Shown here: piece by piece, positions 17,885-26,913 of the stretch | How the letters are laid out: each line of letters begins with the position of its first letter | How positions within the stretch are numbered: position 1 is the stretch's first letter | Assembly (NCBI GenBank): GCA_965279285.1 | Contig: OZ257147.1 | Coordinates: forward strand, 248,001 to 312,000 | Length of the DNA: 64,000 bases | Direction of reading: 5' to 3' | Origin: G965279335 sp965279285 | Lineage (GTDB): Bacteria; Pseudomonadota; Gammaproteobacteria; DSM-16500 | Program-made: the position numbers and the translations under genes | Notes under the pieces: model-generated | What the model saw: only the letters and a program-made list of their open reading frames with translations | What the model was told of the DNA's origin: nothing | Database searches by the model: none

Positions 17885-17948
17885 CGCTGTGGATCCCGCG
17901 GACAAGCCGCGGGACGTTGGTAACTGCCGGATAAACCGCGGGACGTCG
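17885..17948. repeat. GGATCCCGCGG-type repeat, degenerate
   Basis: GGATCCCGCGGACAAGCCGC is followed by a second, partly matching unit GCCGGATAAACCGCGGGACG. It is related to the core of the element at 10357-10450 but lacks the GTAACTATTCAG ends. Confidence 0.6.
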
Positions 17949-17954
17949 GGATAA

Positions 17955-19136
17955 ATGGAAAAATATGACGTTGTTATTATCGGTGCTGGCGCTGCTGGAC
18001 TCATGTGTGCAATTGAAGCAGGTAAACGCCAACGCAAAGTTTTAATTTTAGATCACACGAATAAACCCGGGAAAAAAATTTTAATGTCGGGTGGTGGTCG
18101 CTGTAACTTTACCAATCTGGATATTAACCCCTCCCACTTTATCTCTCACAATCCCCATTTTTGTAAATCCGCTCTCAGTCGTTACACTCAATGGGACTTT
18201 ATCGAGCTAGTGAAGCACTATCACATTCCCTATCACGAAAAAACATTAGGGCAATTATTTTGTGATCACAAATCAAAAGCGATACTCGATATGTTGCTAG
18301 CCGAATGTGAAAAATATGCCGTAGAAATCCGCTTAAATACTAAAATTGAAACGCTACAAAAATTAAATGACCATCATTTTAAACTCCGTAGTCATCGTGG
18401 TGATTTTCATGCTCAATCAATCGTCATTGCCACTGGCGGCTTGTCTATTCCCACAATGGGTGCAAGTCCATTTGGTTACAAAATAGCTGAACAGTTTGCT
18501 ATTAAAGTATGGCCCACTCAAGCAGGATTAGTCCCATTTACATTACAACCTAAAGAAAAAGAAACCCTCGCTACATTATCAGGCATCGCTATTGATAGCT
18601 TAGTGAGTAATGAAAAAAAATCTTTTCGCGAAAATATTTTATTTACCCACCGTGGCTTAAGTGGCCCTGCAATTTTACAAATTTCTTCCTATTGGCAACC
18701 TGGCGAAAATATTAATTTAAATTTATTACCAGAAATCAATTTATTTGCGGCATTAAAACTAGCCCAACAACAATATCCACAAAAACAATTAAATACCTTA
18801 CTTGCTGAATATCTACCAAAAAGAGTCATTGAAGTTTTTTTACCTGCCGAGTTAGCAGAAAAAAAAGTTGCCACTATCTCGCATCATGATCTTGAATTAG
18901 CCGCCAACTTAATCAATACCTGGCAAATAAAACCCAATGGCACGGAAGGTTATCGTACCGCTGAAGTGACACTTGGTGGTGTTTGCTGTGATGCTATTTC
19001 TTCTAAAACCATGGAAGCATTTGCTGTACCAGGGCTTTATTTCATCGGCGAAGTACTCGATGTAACTGGCTGGTTAGGCGGTTTTAATTTTCAATGGGCA
19101 TGGTCATCTGGATGGGCAGCAGGACAAGTTGTTTAA
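17955..19136 (+). CDS. FAD-dependent oxidoreductase, HI0933/YhiN family
   Basis: 393 residues. VVIIGAGAAGLMCAIEAG at the N-terminus is the FAD-binding motif; GKKILMSGGGRCNFTN (~40) and the C-terminal VTGWLGGFNFQWAWSSGWAAG are signatures of the HI0933/BaiN family. The reaction is not established for most members; a reductase role in flavin-dependent metabolism is the usual annotation. It stands alone on the plus strand, 7 bases after a GGATCCCGCGG repeat, with no clear RBS. Confidence 0.88.
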   Translation: MEKYDVVIIGAGAAGLMCAIEAGKRQRKVLILDHTNKPGKKILMSGGGRCNFTNLDINPSHFISHNPHFCKSALSRYTQWDFIELVKHYHIPYHEKTLGQLFCDHKSKAILDMLLAECEKYAVEIRLNTKIETLQKLNDHHFKLRSHRGDFHAQSIVIATGGLSIPTMGASPFGYKIAEQFAIKVWPTQAGLVPFTLQPKEKETLATLSGIAIDSLVSNEKKSFRENILFTHRGLSGPAILQISSYWQPGENINLNLLPEINLFAALKLAQQQYPQKQLNTLLAEYLPKRVIEVFLPAELAEKKVATISHHDLELAANLINTWQIKPNGTEGYRTAEVTLGGVCCDAISSKTMEAFAVPGLYFIGEVLDVTGWLGGFNFQWAWSSGWAAGQVV

Positions 19137-19216
19137 CGAACCTCATATTAATAACCTTGCCTATCATTTCTCTTTTGTTAGAATGAAAAATTACTCAATT
19201 TATTAAGGAATAGATC

Positions 19217-19750
19217 ATGTTTAAAGTTATCAAGGCTGGAATAGTCGGTGGACTCATTATATTTGCATGGAGCGCTGTTTCTTGGACGTTACTACCATGG
19301 CATATGAAAACACTTAATTTTTTTAAAGATGAAAGCGCTGTTGTACAAACTATACAAGCGAATGTACCGCAATCAGGTATTTATCTTTTACCTAACATGA
19401 GCAAAAATGGCGCGGCAACAAGCGAACAATCCACTCAACCTTTTGTCTTTGCTGCAGTTCATCTCGAAAGCACATCTAATTCAATGACAAAACCAATGTT
19501 AATTAGTTTAGCCGAGCAAATAATAGCTGCATTTTTAGTTGCTTGGTTATTACTAAAAACAACGGGGCTTAGCTATATGGGCCGTCTCGGTTTTGTTGTG
19601 ATTTTCTCTGTTGCCGCCGGTATCATCGCGATTGTGCCTAACTGGAATTGGTTTGCATTTGATATAAATTATTCGCTCTGTCTTTTTGCCGATTTATTAA
19701 TTGGTTGGTTTTTAGCTGGGTTAGCTTTAGCGAAAATTTGTAAAAAATAG
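19217..19750 (+). CDS. Unknown inner-membrane protein (four predicted helices)
   Basis: 177 residues. One N-terminal hydrophobic helix (~7-29, VGGLIIFAWSAVSW) is followed by a ~75-residue extramembrane loop and three more helices (~100-175). It contains no motif I can assign. ATG follows AAGGAATAGATC. The arrangement of N-terminal anchor, periplasmic loop and three-helix bundle is common in uncharacterised gammaproteobacterial proteins. Confidence 0.7.
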   Translation: MFKVIKAGIVGGLIIFAWSAVSWTLLPWHMKTLNFFKDESAVVQTIQANVPQSGIYLLPNMSKNGAATSEQSTQPFVFAAVHLESTSNSMTKPMLISLAEQIIAAFLVAWLLLKTTGLSYMGRLGFVVIFSVAAGIIAIVPNWNWFAFDINYSLCLFADLLIGWFLAGLALAKICKK

Positions 19751-19774
19751 GCGGGGGCAAACCGTCATTTTTGT

Positions 19775-19872
19775 AGAGCTTGGTGGGCACGCTGCGCTTT
19801 GCCCACCCTACAAAAGCATTACAATTATAAAAAATGTAGGGTGGGCAAAGCGCAGCGTGCCCACCAAACTTT
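19775..19872. repeat. GGTGGGC palindromic element
   Basis: Two complete facing units, AGAGCTTGGTGGGC... and ...GCCCACCAAACTTT, lie around an A/T spacer, between the membrane protein and ferrochelatase genes. The outer arms are short and only partly paired. Confidence 0.88.
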
Positions 19873-19898
19873 AATGACAAAACAACAGGAAAAACCTC

Positions 19899-20915
19899 AT
19901 GCATAAAAAAGGAGTACTACTTCTTAATTTAGGCACACCTGATCACTCAGACTCCTACTCAATAAAAGAATATTTAACAGAATTTTTAATGGATCCACGC
20001 GTTATTGATCTCCCTGCACTTTATCGCTGGGTTCTCGTTCGTCTTATTGTTATTCCATTTCGCTATAAAAAAACAACCGCTGCTTATCAAAAAGTTTGGC
20101 TTGATGAAGGCTCACCTTTCCTCGTCAACAATCTTAAATTATTAACCGCGCTACAAAATAAATTAGGCGATCATTATCAAGTAGAACTCGGCATGCGCTA
20201 TGGAAATCCAACCATTAAATCAGCCCTTGATAAATTAAAAAAATGTACTGAAATTAAAATTATTCCTTTATTTCCGCAATATTCTTCCGCGGCAACAGGT
20301 TCAGCTATTGAAAAAACATTACAAATAATAGCCGAAAAATGGAATATTCCAAGCATTTCAATAAAAAAAGATTTTTACAATCAACCAGGATTTATTGCAG
20401 CTTATACCGATATCATTAATAACACGGTTAGCAAAAAAAATTATGATTTAATTTTATTTAGTTTTCATGGCTTACCAGAACGACACCTTACTAAAAGCCA
20501 TTGTCAGGCATTATGCAATCATCTTGATGCTTGCCCAGCGATTAGCTCAGCTAATGCTTATTGTTATCGTGCACAATGTTTTGCAACGGCTAAATTAATT
20601 GCGGAAAATTTAAATTTACAAGCGGATCAATACCGTGTTGCCTTCCAATCACGCTTAGGTCGTACACCTTGGATAAAACCTTACACAGATTTATTATTAT
20701 CAGAATTGCGAAAAAAAGGCATAAAAAATATTGCGGTAGTGAGTCCATCATTTACCGCTGATTGTTTGGAAACATTAGAAGAAATTAATATTCGGATGCG
20801 ACAACAATGGTCTGAACTCGGCGGCAATGAATTTATTTTTGTACCCTGCTTAAACGATCACCCTCTCTGGGTACAAGCATTAAGTGATATGATTTTAAAC
20901 GAAATATCACAATAA
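19899..20915 (+). CDS. hemH: Ferrochelatase
   Basis: 338 residues, the usual bacterial length. It starts GVLLLNLGTPD; LFPQYSSAATGSAIE (~125), the catalytic His in FSFHGLPERHL (~185), VAFQSRLGRTPWIKPYTD (~250) and the Glu in DCLETLEEI (~290) are the family signatures. It inserts Fe2+ into protoporphyrin IX, the last step of protohaem synthesis, at the cytoplasmic membrane. The next plus-strand gene is far away, and the convergent RRM gene abuts its stop. Confidence 0.96.
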   Translation: MHKKGVLLLNLGTPDHSDSYSIKEYLTEFLMDPRVIDLPALYRWVLVRLIVIPFRYKKTTAAYQKVWLDEGSPFLVNNLKLLTALQNKLGDHYQVELGMRYGNPTIKSALDKLKKCTEIKIIPLFPQYSSAATGSAIEKTLQIIAEKWNIPSISIKKDFYNQPGFIAAYTDIINNTVSKKNYDLILFSFHGLPERHLTKSHCQALCNHLDACPAISSANAYCYRAQCFATAKLIAENLNLQADQYRVAFQSRLGRTPWIKPYTDLLLSELRKKGIKNIAVVSPSFTADCLETLEEINIRMRQQWSELGGNEFIFVPCLNDHPLWVQALSDMILNEISQ

Positions 20916-21266
20916 TTATCTGACTAATTCTCTCTTCCCGCGGCTCACGACAGAAGAACGATTCACTCCACCACTTAAACGCCCCATCCTACCTCGACTA
21001 CCACCTTTTTTACCTTTACTCACTGATTTTGACAGGGTCACAACAATTTTTCGGCCGCCATGCACATTACCATTTAATTGTAGTACTGCCTGTCTTGCTT
21101 CTTCATCCGTAGACATTTCTACAAAACCAAAACCTTTGCCTCGACCTGTTTCCGTATTAATAACAATATTTGCAGAAATCACTCTGCCAACTACACTAAA
21201 AATACTTTCCAATACTTTACTATTCACAGAATAGGCCAATGATCCTACGTGCAGCTTCTTGCTCAT
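20916..21266 (-). CDS. RRM-type RNA-binding protein
   Basis: 116 residues. KKLHVGSLAYSV is RNP2 and GRGKGFGFVEM is RNP1 of a single RRM (~1-80); the tail is Arg/Gly/Ser-rich (GGSRGRMGRLSGG). Bacterial single-RRM proteins of this kind bind RNA and are often cold-inducible. The start is ATG 21266, with AGAGGG upstream; ATG 21272 is an alternative. Its stop is adjacent to the hemH stop (convergent). Confidence 0.92.
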   Translation of the reverse strand: MSKKLHVGSLAYSVNSKVLESIFSVVGRVISANIVINTETGRGKGFGFVEMSTDEEARQAVLQLNGNVHGGRKIVVTLSKSVSKGKKGGSRGRMGRLSGGVNRSSVVSRGKRELVR

Positions 21267-21350
21267 GTACATCCCTCTAACATTAATCCATACGATGTGG
21301 GCTAGTTTACAGAACCTAGGTAAGCCAAGCAATCTTTAGCGAAAAAATAA

Positions 21351-21537
21351 GTAACTATCCAGCAGTGAGAGAGCTTGGTGGGCACGCTGCGCTTTGCCCA
21401 CCCTACAAAAATCATAAAAAAATGTGGTTGTGATCGCTCCCTGATGGTCGCGGCTCGGTAACAACATGCTAAATAATTAATGTAGGGTGGGCAAAGCGCA
21501 GCGTGCCCACCAAACTCTCTGGCCGCTGAATAACTAC
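21351..21537. repeat. GGTGGGC palindromic element with an insert
   Basis: Bounded by GTAACTATCCAGCAG on the left and CGCTGAATAACTAC on the right, with two facing core units. The usual short A/T spacer is replaced by ~80 bases containing CTCCCTGATGGTCGCGGCTC, a motif also present at 13279-13305 and 53258-53290. This is one repeat nested in another. Confidence 0.85.
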
Positions 21538-21563
21538 AAAAACAATACTGATTAATTCCTCAC

Positions 21564-22370
21564 TTAAGCATAACAGTACAAAGACAAAGCATCATTATAA
21601 CGCAAGGCATGCGCTTCTTTAATAAAAAGTTCCGGACGATATTCAAAATGCATCGTATCGTAATAATACCATCGACCACCCCACACAAAACCTTGTTGCT
21701 CAAAGATATGAACTATTTTCAATGGAATATTATTATGTAACGTTAACTGTTGTGCTGGTTTATGCGCTTTCTCCCAATCCCATAACCAATAATTTCCATA
21801 ATGTGAATTAATATCAAGAGCAATACCAAAACTATGCGCACTTAAATATTTTTCACTCTTCACTTTACGCCAATAAAAAGAACCCGCGGGATTTGCTAAA
21901 TATTTAAAATTTTCTGGGGGTAATCTTTCTAATTCCGCAGAAATAGCACGAATTTTTTTATCAATGCCATTTACGGTTGTTACTTTTAATGGATAACGTT
22001 TACCAAAGACTTTAGGCATCCAGTACACAATAACTAATTTTTGTTTGACCTGACCAACAGAATCACCATACATTTTTTTTAAAAATAATTCGTAGTTATG
22101 GCATTGCAAATCTTTGATAGAAATACTGGATTTAGCTAACTCAGGATGAAACCAACGCGAAATTTTATCGAATAAAGACGAACCCATCAGACGCATTTTT
22201 GTGCCATCATGCCAAGTAATATATTGCGGAGAAACATCGGTAATAACGCCAGGATAAGATTCTTTTAACCGCTTTAAATCAATGCTTGGCTCTGCTAAAA
22301 CACTACCGATGCTGACACCTAACATAATAAAAAACGTTAGGCATTGACTAAACATTTTCCTATTCCACAT
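21564..22370 (-). CDS. Secreted M15-family peptidoglycan peptidase (VanY/CwlK-like)
   Basis: 268 residues with an N-terminal signal peptide (MFSQCLTFFIMLGVSIGSVLA). The zinc-binding motif HSFGIALDIN (~190) and MHFEYRPEL (~250) identify peptidase family M15, with WWxY-like WGGRWYYYDT between them. It cleaves D-Ala- or L-Ala-D-Glu bonds in the periplasm. The start is ATG 22370 (MWNRKMF) after CGGAGC; an upstream ATG gives a poorer signal peptide. Confidence 0.87.
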   Translation of the reverse strand: MWNRKMFSQCLTFFIMLGVSIGSVLAEPSIDLKRLKESYPGVITDVSPQYITWHDGTKMRLMGSSLFDKISRWFHPELAKSSISIKDLQCHNYELFLKKMYGDSVGQVKQKLVIVYWMPKVFGKRYPLKVTTVNGIDKKIRAISAELERLPPENFKYLANPAGSFYWRKVKSEKYLSAHSFGIALDINSHYGNYWLWDWEKAHKPAQQLTLHNNIPLKIVHIFEQQGFVWGGRWYYYDTMHFEYRPELFIKEAHALRYNDALSLYCYA

Positions 22371-22419
22371 AGTGTGAGCTCCGAAAATCCATTTCTTAGC
22401 ATGATTATACACTTACTTT

Positions 22420-24411
22420 TTAGATCTTAAAACCTGCGCTTGCAGGAGGAATCAATGACGGTTGTGAAACCGGTGGTAAAGGTCTCTGTACGGGTTGGGC
22501 AACTGCTAGCGTCTCGACTGCGACGGGGTTAGACACACCACCTAGTGATGCGGTTAAAGATGCATTATTCGTAGAATGAGATTGCGGCGCGGTATGGTTA
22601 TTCTGAGCAGGAGATACTGGTGCTGATAGATCATGATTAGGAGATAAACATCTTTCAACACCTCGACCACCAAGCCCACCAATAACAAGACCTATGGCTA
22701 AACATATAATAAGACCTATTCCTGTTGTACAAATAGCAAGCCCCATAACAAATGCTATTGTAAAACCGATAAAACAACCAACAATAACAGACTGCCACTT
22801 TTCTAAAAAATCTACAGACGAACCCTGAGTGCTTAAATGCGGCGAAGAAACACTTATTGTATTGGCAGGCGGCAATGCTGGCGTAGAAGTAGATGATGAT
22901 GGCGGAGGTGGCAGTGGAGCAGAAACAGCTAATTCTGTGATAGGAAGATGAGTGTGCTGAACTACTGTTTTTTCATCAGGTCCATTTAGCACTACAACAG
23001 GAGCGACTGCACTCGCAGTTTTTTTACTAGGACTAACGCGTTTAGTTGCTGCTCTATGCGGCACTCTATATCTAACTGGAGAAAACTGCTGCTTTTCATC
23101 AGAAGTTAACGGGGAAATTTTTCTTCCATCAGCATTTTCTATCATCATTCCAGAATAATGTTTTTGATCAATACCATTATTTGGTACTAAATTTCTAGCG
23201 TAACCTGTAAAACCAGCAGCGGGAGAAAGGTATCTAGCATAATTTGTGTTGAGATATGCTACAGCAAATATCAAAGCTTCTTTTTGCAAGAAAATATTTT
23301 GCGGCATAAAAATACGAGGTTGTTGATTTCTTCTTACCTTTAATGAAACAAATGGCTCACTTACTGGATTAACAACCACTTGTGTGCTTTGTCCACCCAA
23401 ATAATATATCCACTCGCCCATTCCTCTTATAAACCAAGCTTGTAAATAAGGATTTTTTTTAGTTAATACCCGATGAATCTCCACTCTATCTGCAATACTT
23501 GAATTATTATAGTATTCAACTCGATACGGTTGAGCATTTGCAGCATAACAATATCGCGTATGAATTTTTTTTGCTGAATAAGCTTGATCGAAATAACTTC
23601 GCATATCTAAATCTGCTTTTTCAGGAATATCACTAAAATAAACTCTATTCATATGTACTGTAACAACATTAGGATCCATATCAGCAAGAACTGACGTCTC
23701 ACCTGTCATTTGCACCGCATCACGCGCCACCATCTGCCAATAACAATTTATTTTAATTTCAAACGGACGAAGTTTACGCACTGCATTTTCAGCCATATCA
23801 GCATAAAATTTTGTGCTGCCAGCTGAGTTAAACATCACTAAATTAACTGCTTTAACATATTGAAAGAATGTTCCCTCAGGGTAAACTAATTTATCTGTCG
23901 CAGAATGAAAAGAAACTAACTCGTTTAATAACACAGCACCAAAATTTTGTGTATCAGCCCCCCCTAAACTATAACCTGTCGCAGTAATAACAACCTCAGC
24001 CGAATGATGTATTTTTTTTGCTAACTCTATGGCTTCATTAACCGCATTTAAAATAACATTTCTATTAGAATATAATGAACGGCAACCAGGACCCGGACTC
24101 TCAAGATCTCTTGCCATACTATATGGGCAACCCACTCGAGTTCCGCGAAAAACAACAATAACTTCCGCATTTCCATCATTAACACTCTGTGGAACTAAGG
24201 TAAAACAAACTAATCCCGGCGTCGTTTGAACTAAAGAACATAGATATCGTTTACCTTCTGGAGTAATAACATCCGACTTGAAATCATGGTGATAGGCAAC
24301 ATGACGCACTAAATGTTCACTTTGAACAAAGAGTTGATTAATATCCGCAGGAGTATGATTATTTACTGATTTAACATCTTTTAGGTCAACTGTAACGTCC
24401 ATACCTGGCAT
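22420..24411 (-). CDS. Large lipase-like protein with C-terminal membrane hairpin (candidate effector)
   Basis: 663 residues. VVFRGTRVGCP (~90) and GYSLGGADTQNF (~140) match a class-3-like alpha/beta-hydrolase, the latter being the GxSxG nucleophile elbow. Residues ~430-500 are Pro/Ser-rich; ~525-575 form two Gly-rich transmembrane helices (VGCFIGFTIAFVMGL, IGLIICLAIGLVIGG), and the tail is Pro/Ala-rich. The start is ATG 24411, nine bases after GGGGAG. No signal peptide. A hydrolase with a late membrane hairpin and disordered tail resembles Legionella-type translocated lipases; the secretion route is inferred. Confidence 0.7.
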   Translation of the reverse strand: MPGMDVTVDLKDVKSVNNHTPADINQLFVQSEHLVRHVAYHHDFKSDVITPEGKRYLCSLVQTTPGLVCFTLVPQSVNDGNAEVIVVFRGTRVGCPYSMARDLESPGPGCRSLYSNRNVILNAVNEAIELAKKIHHSAEVVITATGYSLGGADTQNFGAVLLNELVSFHSATDKLVYPEGTFFQYVKAVNLVMFNSAGSTKFYADMAENAVRKLRPFEIKINCYWQMVARDAVQMTGETSVLADMDPNVVTVHMNRVYFSDIPEKADLDMRSYFDQAYSAKKIHTRYCYAANAQPYRVEYYNNSSIADRVEIHRVLTKKNPYLQAWFIRGMGEWIYYLGGQSTQVVVNPVSEPFVSLKVRRNQQPRIFMPQNIFLQKEALIFAVAYLNTNYARYLSPAAGFTGYARNLVPNNGIDQKHYSGMMIENADGRKISPLTSDEKQQFSPVRYRVPHRAATKRVSPSKKTASAVAPVVVLNGPDEKTVVQHTHLPITELAVSAPLPPPPSSSTSTPALPPANTISVSSPHLSTQGSSVDFLEKWQSVIVGCFIGFTIAFVMGLAICTTGIGLIICLAIGLVIGGLGGRGVERCLSPNHDLSAPVSPAQNNHTAPQSHSTNNASLTASLGGVSNPVAVETLAVAQPVQRPLPPVSQPSLIPPASAGFKI

Positions 24412-24558
24412 AGTTATACACTCCCCCTCGCTTAGCATTTTTCTATAGTTATTTAACTAGGGGAATTCTAACATTTAAGTAAAATCTCTGTCTATTGTTA
24501 GTTTAATTTTTATTCAGGTCTTATTATTGTTAAGAATTATCATGCTAATATAAACAGA

Positions 24559-24653
24559 TAGCAGTTCGGTGGGCATGCTGCGCTTTGCCCACCCTACATT
24601 TTTTATAATTTTTGTAGGGTGGGCAAAGCGCAGCGTGCCCACCGAGCTGCTAA
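24559..24653. repeat. GGTGGGC palindromic element with TAGCAG arms
   Basis: TAGCAGTTCGGTGGGCATGC pairs with GCCCACCGAGCTGCTA around an A/T spacer. The arm sequence is different from other copies yet mostly complementary. It lies between divergently transcribed genes. Confidence 0.85.
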
Positions 24654-24748
24654 ATAGCCAATAAAAATATCTTATTAATTATACAGTTATAAATTAAAAC
24701 CCAAAAAAATAACCAAAAGGGTGTCCAAAAGACGATTTTTCGAGTACC

Positions 24749-25741
24749 ATGCCCCCCATGCAAACAATATCGAAACACTCAAAATTTCTCATTTTAGCTA
24801 TGTTGACCTGTGTATTTGGATTCATTTTTACGAATGACTTCATCAAACACAACGAGTCAATTATTGCTACTACGGAGGCCGTGATGACCGAGGCAGAGGT
24901 GATTAATGCTCCTCAGTCAACCCCACGTCCTGAATCGGTTTGGAATCGTATGGGTCCAGAGCTTAATCTCGATCACCGCACCCAATCCACCCAAGTAAAA
25001 GCTGAAATTCGCAAACTACTTGCTGACCGAGACAAACTCAATAAAATTTTAAAATCAGCCGGCCCTTATATTTATTTTATTTATGCACAAACTCATGCAA
25101 AAGGCTTACCTGCTGAGCTCGCATTAATTCCTGTCATTGAAAGCGAATTTAATCCGAATGATCACTCAAAACAAGGTGCGCTAGGCCTCTGGCAATTAAT
25201 GCCACAAACTGCTCATGAGTTAGGCGTAAAAATCAAAGCAAGCTATGATGGGCGCCGCAATGTTATTGCTTCTACTAAAGCCGCACTTGCCTATTTTAAT
25301 GATTTAGGTGTGTTATTTAAGGGAAATTGGTTATTAGCCATTGCTGCTTACAACTGTGGACAAATGCGAGTTGCTTCAGCAGAGCGCAAGGCCGGTAGTC
25401 ATAGTTTTTGGAATTTACCTCTACCACAAGAAACAAAATACTACGTACCAAAATTACTTGCTGTTGCTGCCATCATCAAAGACCCCAAAAAATATGGTGT
25501 GCAATTACCGCAAGTCAATAACGAACCTTATTTCGCCGAACTAAAAGTCAAAAAACAAGTAAATTTAGCCCAAATTGCCCAATCCACTGGAATTAAAATT
25601 GAAACCTTAAACACCTTAAATCCAGACTACAAAAAAGGCACAGTAATCCCTACCCAAAAAGGCACAACCAGCCTATTAGTTCCTGCTAAAAAAGCATCGA
25701 CTGTTAAAGCTCATCTTGCTAATAATGTTATTAGTACGTAG
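24749..25741 (+). CDS. Membrane-bound lytic murein transglycosylase (MltD-like)
   Basis: 330 residues. An N-terminal hydrophobic anchor (~12-30) precedes an SLT domain (~110-240): the catalytic Glu is in ALIPVIESEFNPN, followed by GALGLWQLMPQTA and AAYNCG. A single LysM-like module ends the protein (LAQIAQSTGIKIETLNTLNP). MltD normally carries two or three LysM modules, so this is a short version. It cleaves glycan strands to 1,6-anhydro products. The N-terminal Cys lacks a proper lipobox. Confidence 0.9.
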   Translation: MPPMQTISKHSKFLILAMLTCVFGFIFTNDFIKHNESIIATTEAVMTEAEVINAPQSTPRPESVWNRMGPELNLDHRTQSTQVKAEIRKLLADRDKLNKILKSAGPYIYFIYAQTHAKGLPAELALIPVIESEFNPNDHSKQGALGLWQLMPQTAHELGVKIKASYDGRRNVIASTKAALAYFNDLGVLFKGNWLLAIAAYNCGQMRVASAERKAGSHSFWNLPLPQETKYYVPKLLAVAAIIKDPKKYGVQLPQVNNEPYFAELKVKKQVNLAQIAQSTGIKIETLNTLNPDYKKGTVIPTQKGTTSLLVPAKKASTVKAHLANNVIST

Positions 25742-25829
25742 ATAATCGAATAACTCACTACTCTTCACCCAGTAGATTTGCTACAATCCCCTCCTGATTT
25801 ATAACTACTCAGTGACTAGGGAGGCTTTT

Positions 25830-26735
25830 TTGCTTAGATGGTTTGTTAATGAAAATAACTACAACGCAACTGACAGTACTGCAGAACGCATCGACTGGAT
25901 ACGAGCCATTCCGTTCATATTAGTTAATCTCGGTTGTTTACTTATATTTTATGTTGGCTTTAGCTGGACAGCATTCACGACGGCTGCCATTTTACTTTTT
26001 TTCCGTTTATTTTTTATTGGTGGATTTTATCACCGTTATTTTTCACATAAAACGTACGAAACTAATCGTTTTTGGCAATTCATTTTTGCCTTAATGAGTG
26101 GCACTTGCATGCAACGCGGGCCTTTGTGGTGGGCATCACATCATCGTCAACATCACATGGTTTCTGACGAACCTGCTGATGCACATTCACCGGTGCAACA
26201 CGGTTTTTGGTGGAGTCATATCGGCTGGTTTCTTAGCAAAAAGAATTACACGTTTAATGAAAAACGCGTGAAAGATTTAATGCGCTATCCTGAATTAATT
26301 TTTCTCGATCGTTATGATGTTTTGATGCCATTAGTATTATTAATTGGGTTATTTACTGCTGGAGTTTTATTGCATCTTTACGCACCTGCACTTAACACCG
26401 GCCCGGGTAAAATGATTGTATGGGGATTTTGTATCTCAACTATCGCGCTTTTTCACTGCACTGTTACCATTAATTCGTTATCTCATGTCATTGGTCGAAA
26501 ACGTTATCAAACCAAAGATAATAGCCGGAATAATTGGTTATTAGCTCTTGTTACCTTAGGCGAAGGTTGGCATAACAATCATCATCACTATCCCGCAGCA
26601 GCAAGACAAGGTTTTATGTGGTGGGAAATTGATATCACTTATTACATGCTTAAATTTTTAGAAAAAATAGGCATTATTTGGAATGTAAAAGGTGTGCCAC
26701 AAGCAATACTAAAACGTGATTTGTTTAAACCTTAA
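25830..26735 (+). CDS. Acyl-CoA / fatty acid delta-9 desaturase
   Basis: About 301 residues with paired transmembrane helices and the three His boxes of membrane desaturases: HRYFSH (~68), HHRQHH (~106) and HNNHHH (~250). It introduces a cis double bond in acyl chains with a di-iron centre, tuning membrane fluidity. I chose TTG 25830, five bases after AGGGAGG; GTG 25812 would put that SD inside the gene. There is no in-frame ATG nearby. The 6S RNA promoter overlaps its 3' end. Confidence 0.9.
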   Translation: MLRWFVNENNYNATDSTAERIDWIRAIPFILVNLGCLLIFYVGFSWTAFTTAAILLFFRLFFIGGFYHRYFSHKTYETNRFWQFIFALMSGTCMQRGPLWWASHHRQHHMVSDEPADAHSPVQHGFWWSHIGWFLSKKNYTFNEKRVKDLMRYPELIFLDRYDVLMPLVLLIGLFTAGVLLHLYAPALNTGPGKMIVWGFCISTIALFHCTVTINSLSHVIGRKRYQTKDNSRNNWLLALVTLGEGWHNNHHHYPAAARQGFMWWEIDITYYMLKFLEKIGIIWNVKGVPQAILKRDLFKP

Positions 26736-26750
26736 AAGTTTACTATACTA
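26722..26750 (+). promoter_or_regulatory. Sigma-70 promoter of the 6S RNA
   Basis: TTGTTT (26722-26727) and TATACT (26745-26750) are 17 bases apart, and seven bases follow to the predicted RNA start. The -35 box overlaps the last codons of the desaturase gene. Confidence 0.7.
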
Positions 26751-26756
26751 AGCGTG

Positions 26757-26909
26757 AAAAGCAGGTATTGAATCAAAACCCTATGAGACATTTGAGGAAG
26801 TCGGAATGATGATGCGGTGTGCATGCCTTTTAGCTAAGGAAGCCTAAAACATCACTGAGACCTCCACCTTTACAAACCATGGTGTTTGATCATGCCTGCT
26901 TTTTATCAC
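26757..26909 (+). ncRNA. ssrS: 6S RNA
   Basis: GTGAAAAGCAGG...ATCAAAAC pairs with GTTTGAT...CCTGCTTTTTATCAC as a long terminal stem. The conserved 3' half contains GCATGCC, GGAAGCCTAAAACATC, CCTCCACCTT and CATGCCTGC, closely following the gammaproteobacterial 6S pattern (GCATGC, GAAGCCTTAAAAC, CACCTTG, GCCTGC). 6S RNA mimics an open promoter and sequesters sigma-70 RNA polymerase in stationary phase. A U run closes the gene. The 3' end is approximate. Confidence 0.85.
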
Positions 26910-26913
26910 TTAT

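Noticed and set aside
24749..24870. Lipoprotein signal in the lytic transglycosylase
   Set aside because: The Cys in MLTCVFG lacks a Gly/Ala/Ser at -1, so a lipobox is not supported; a simple N-terminal anchor is more likely.
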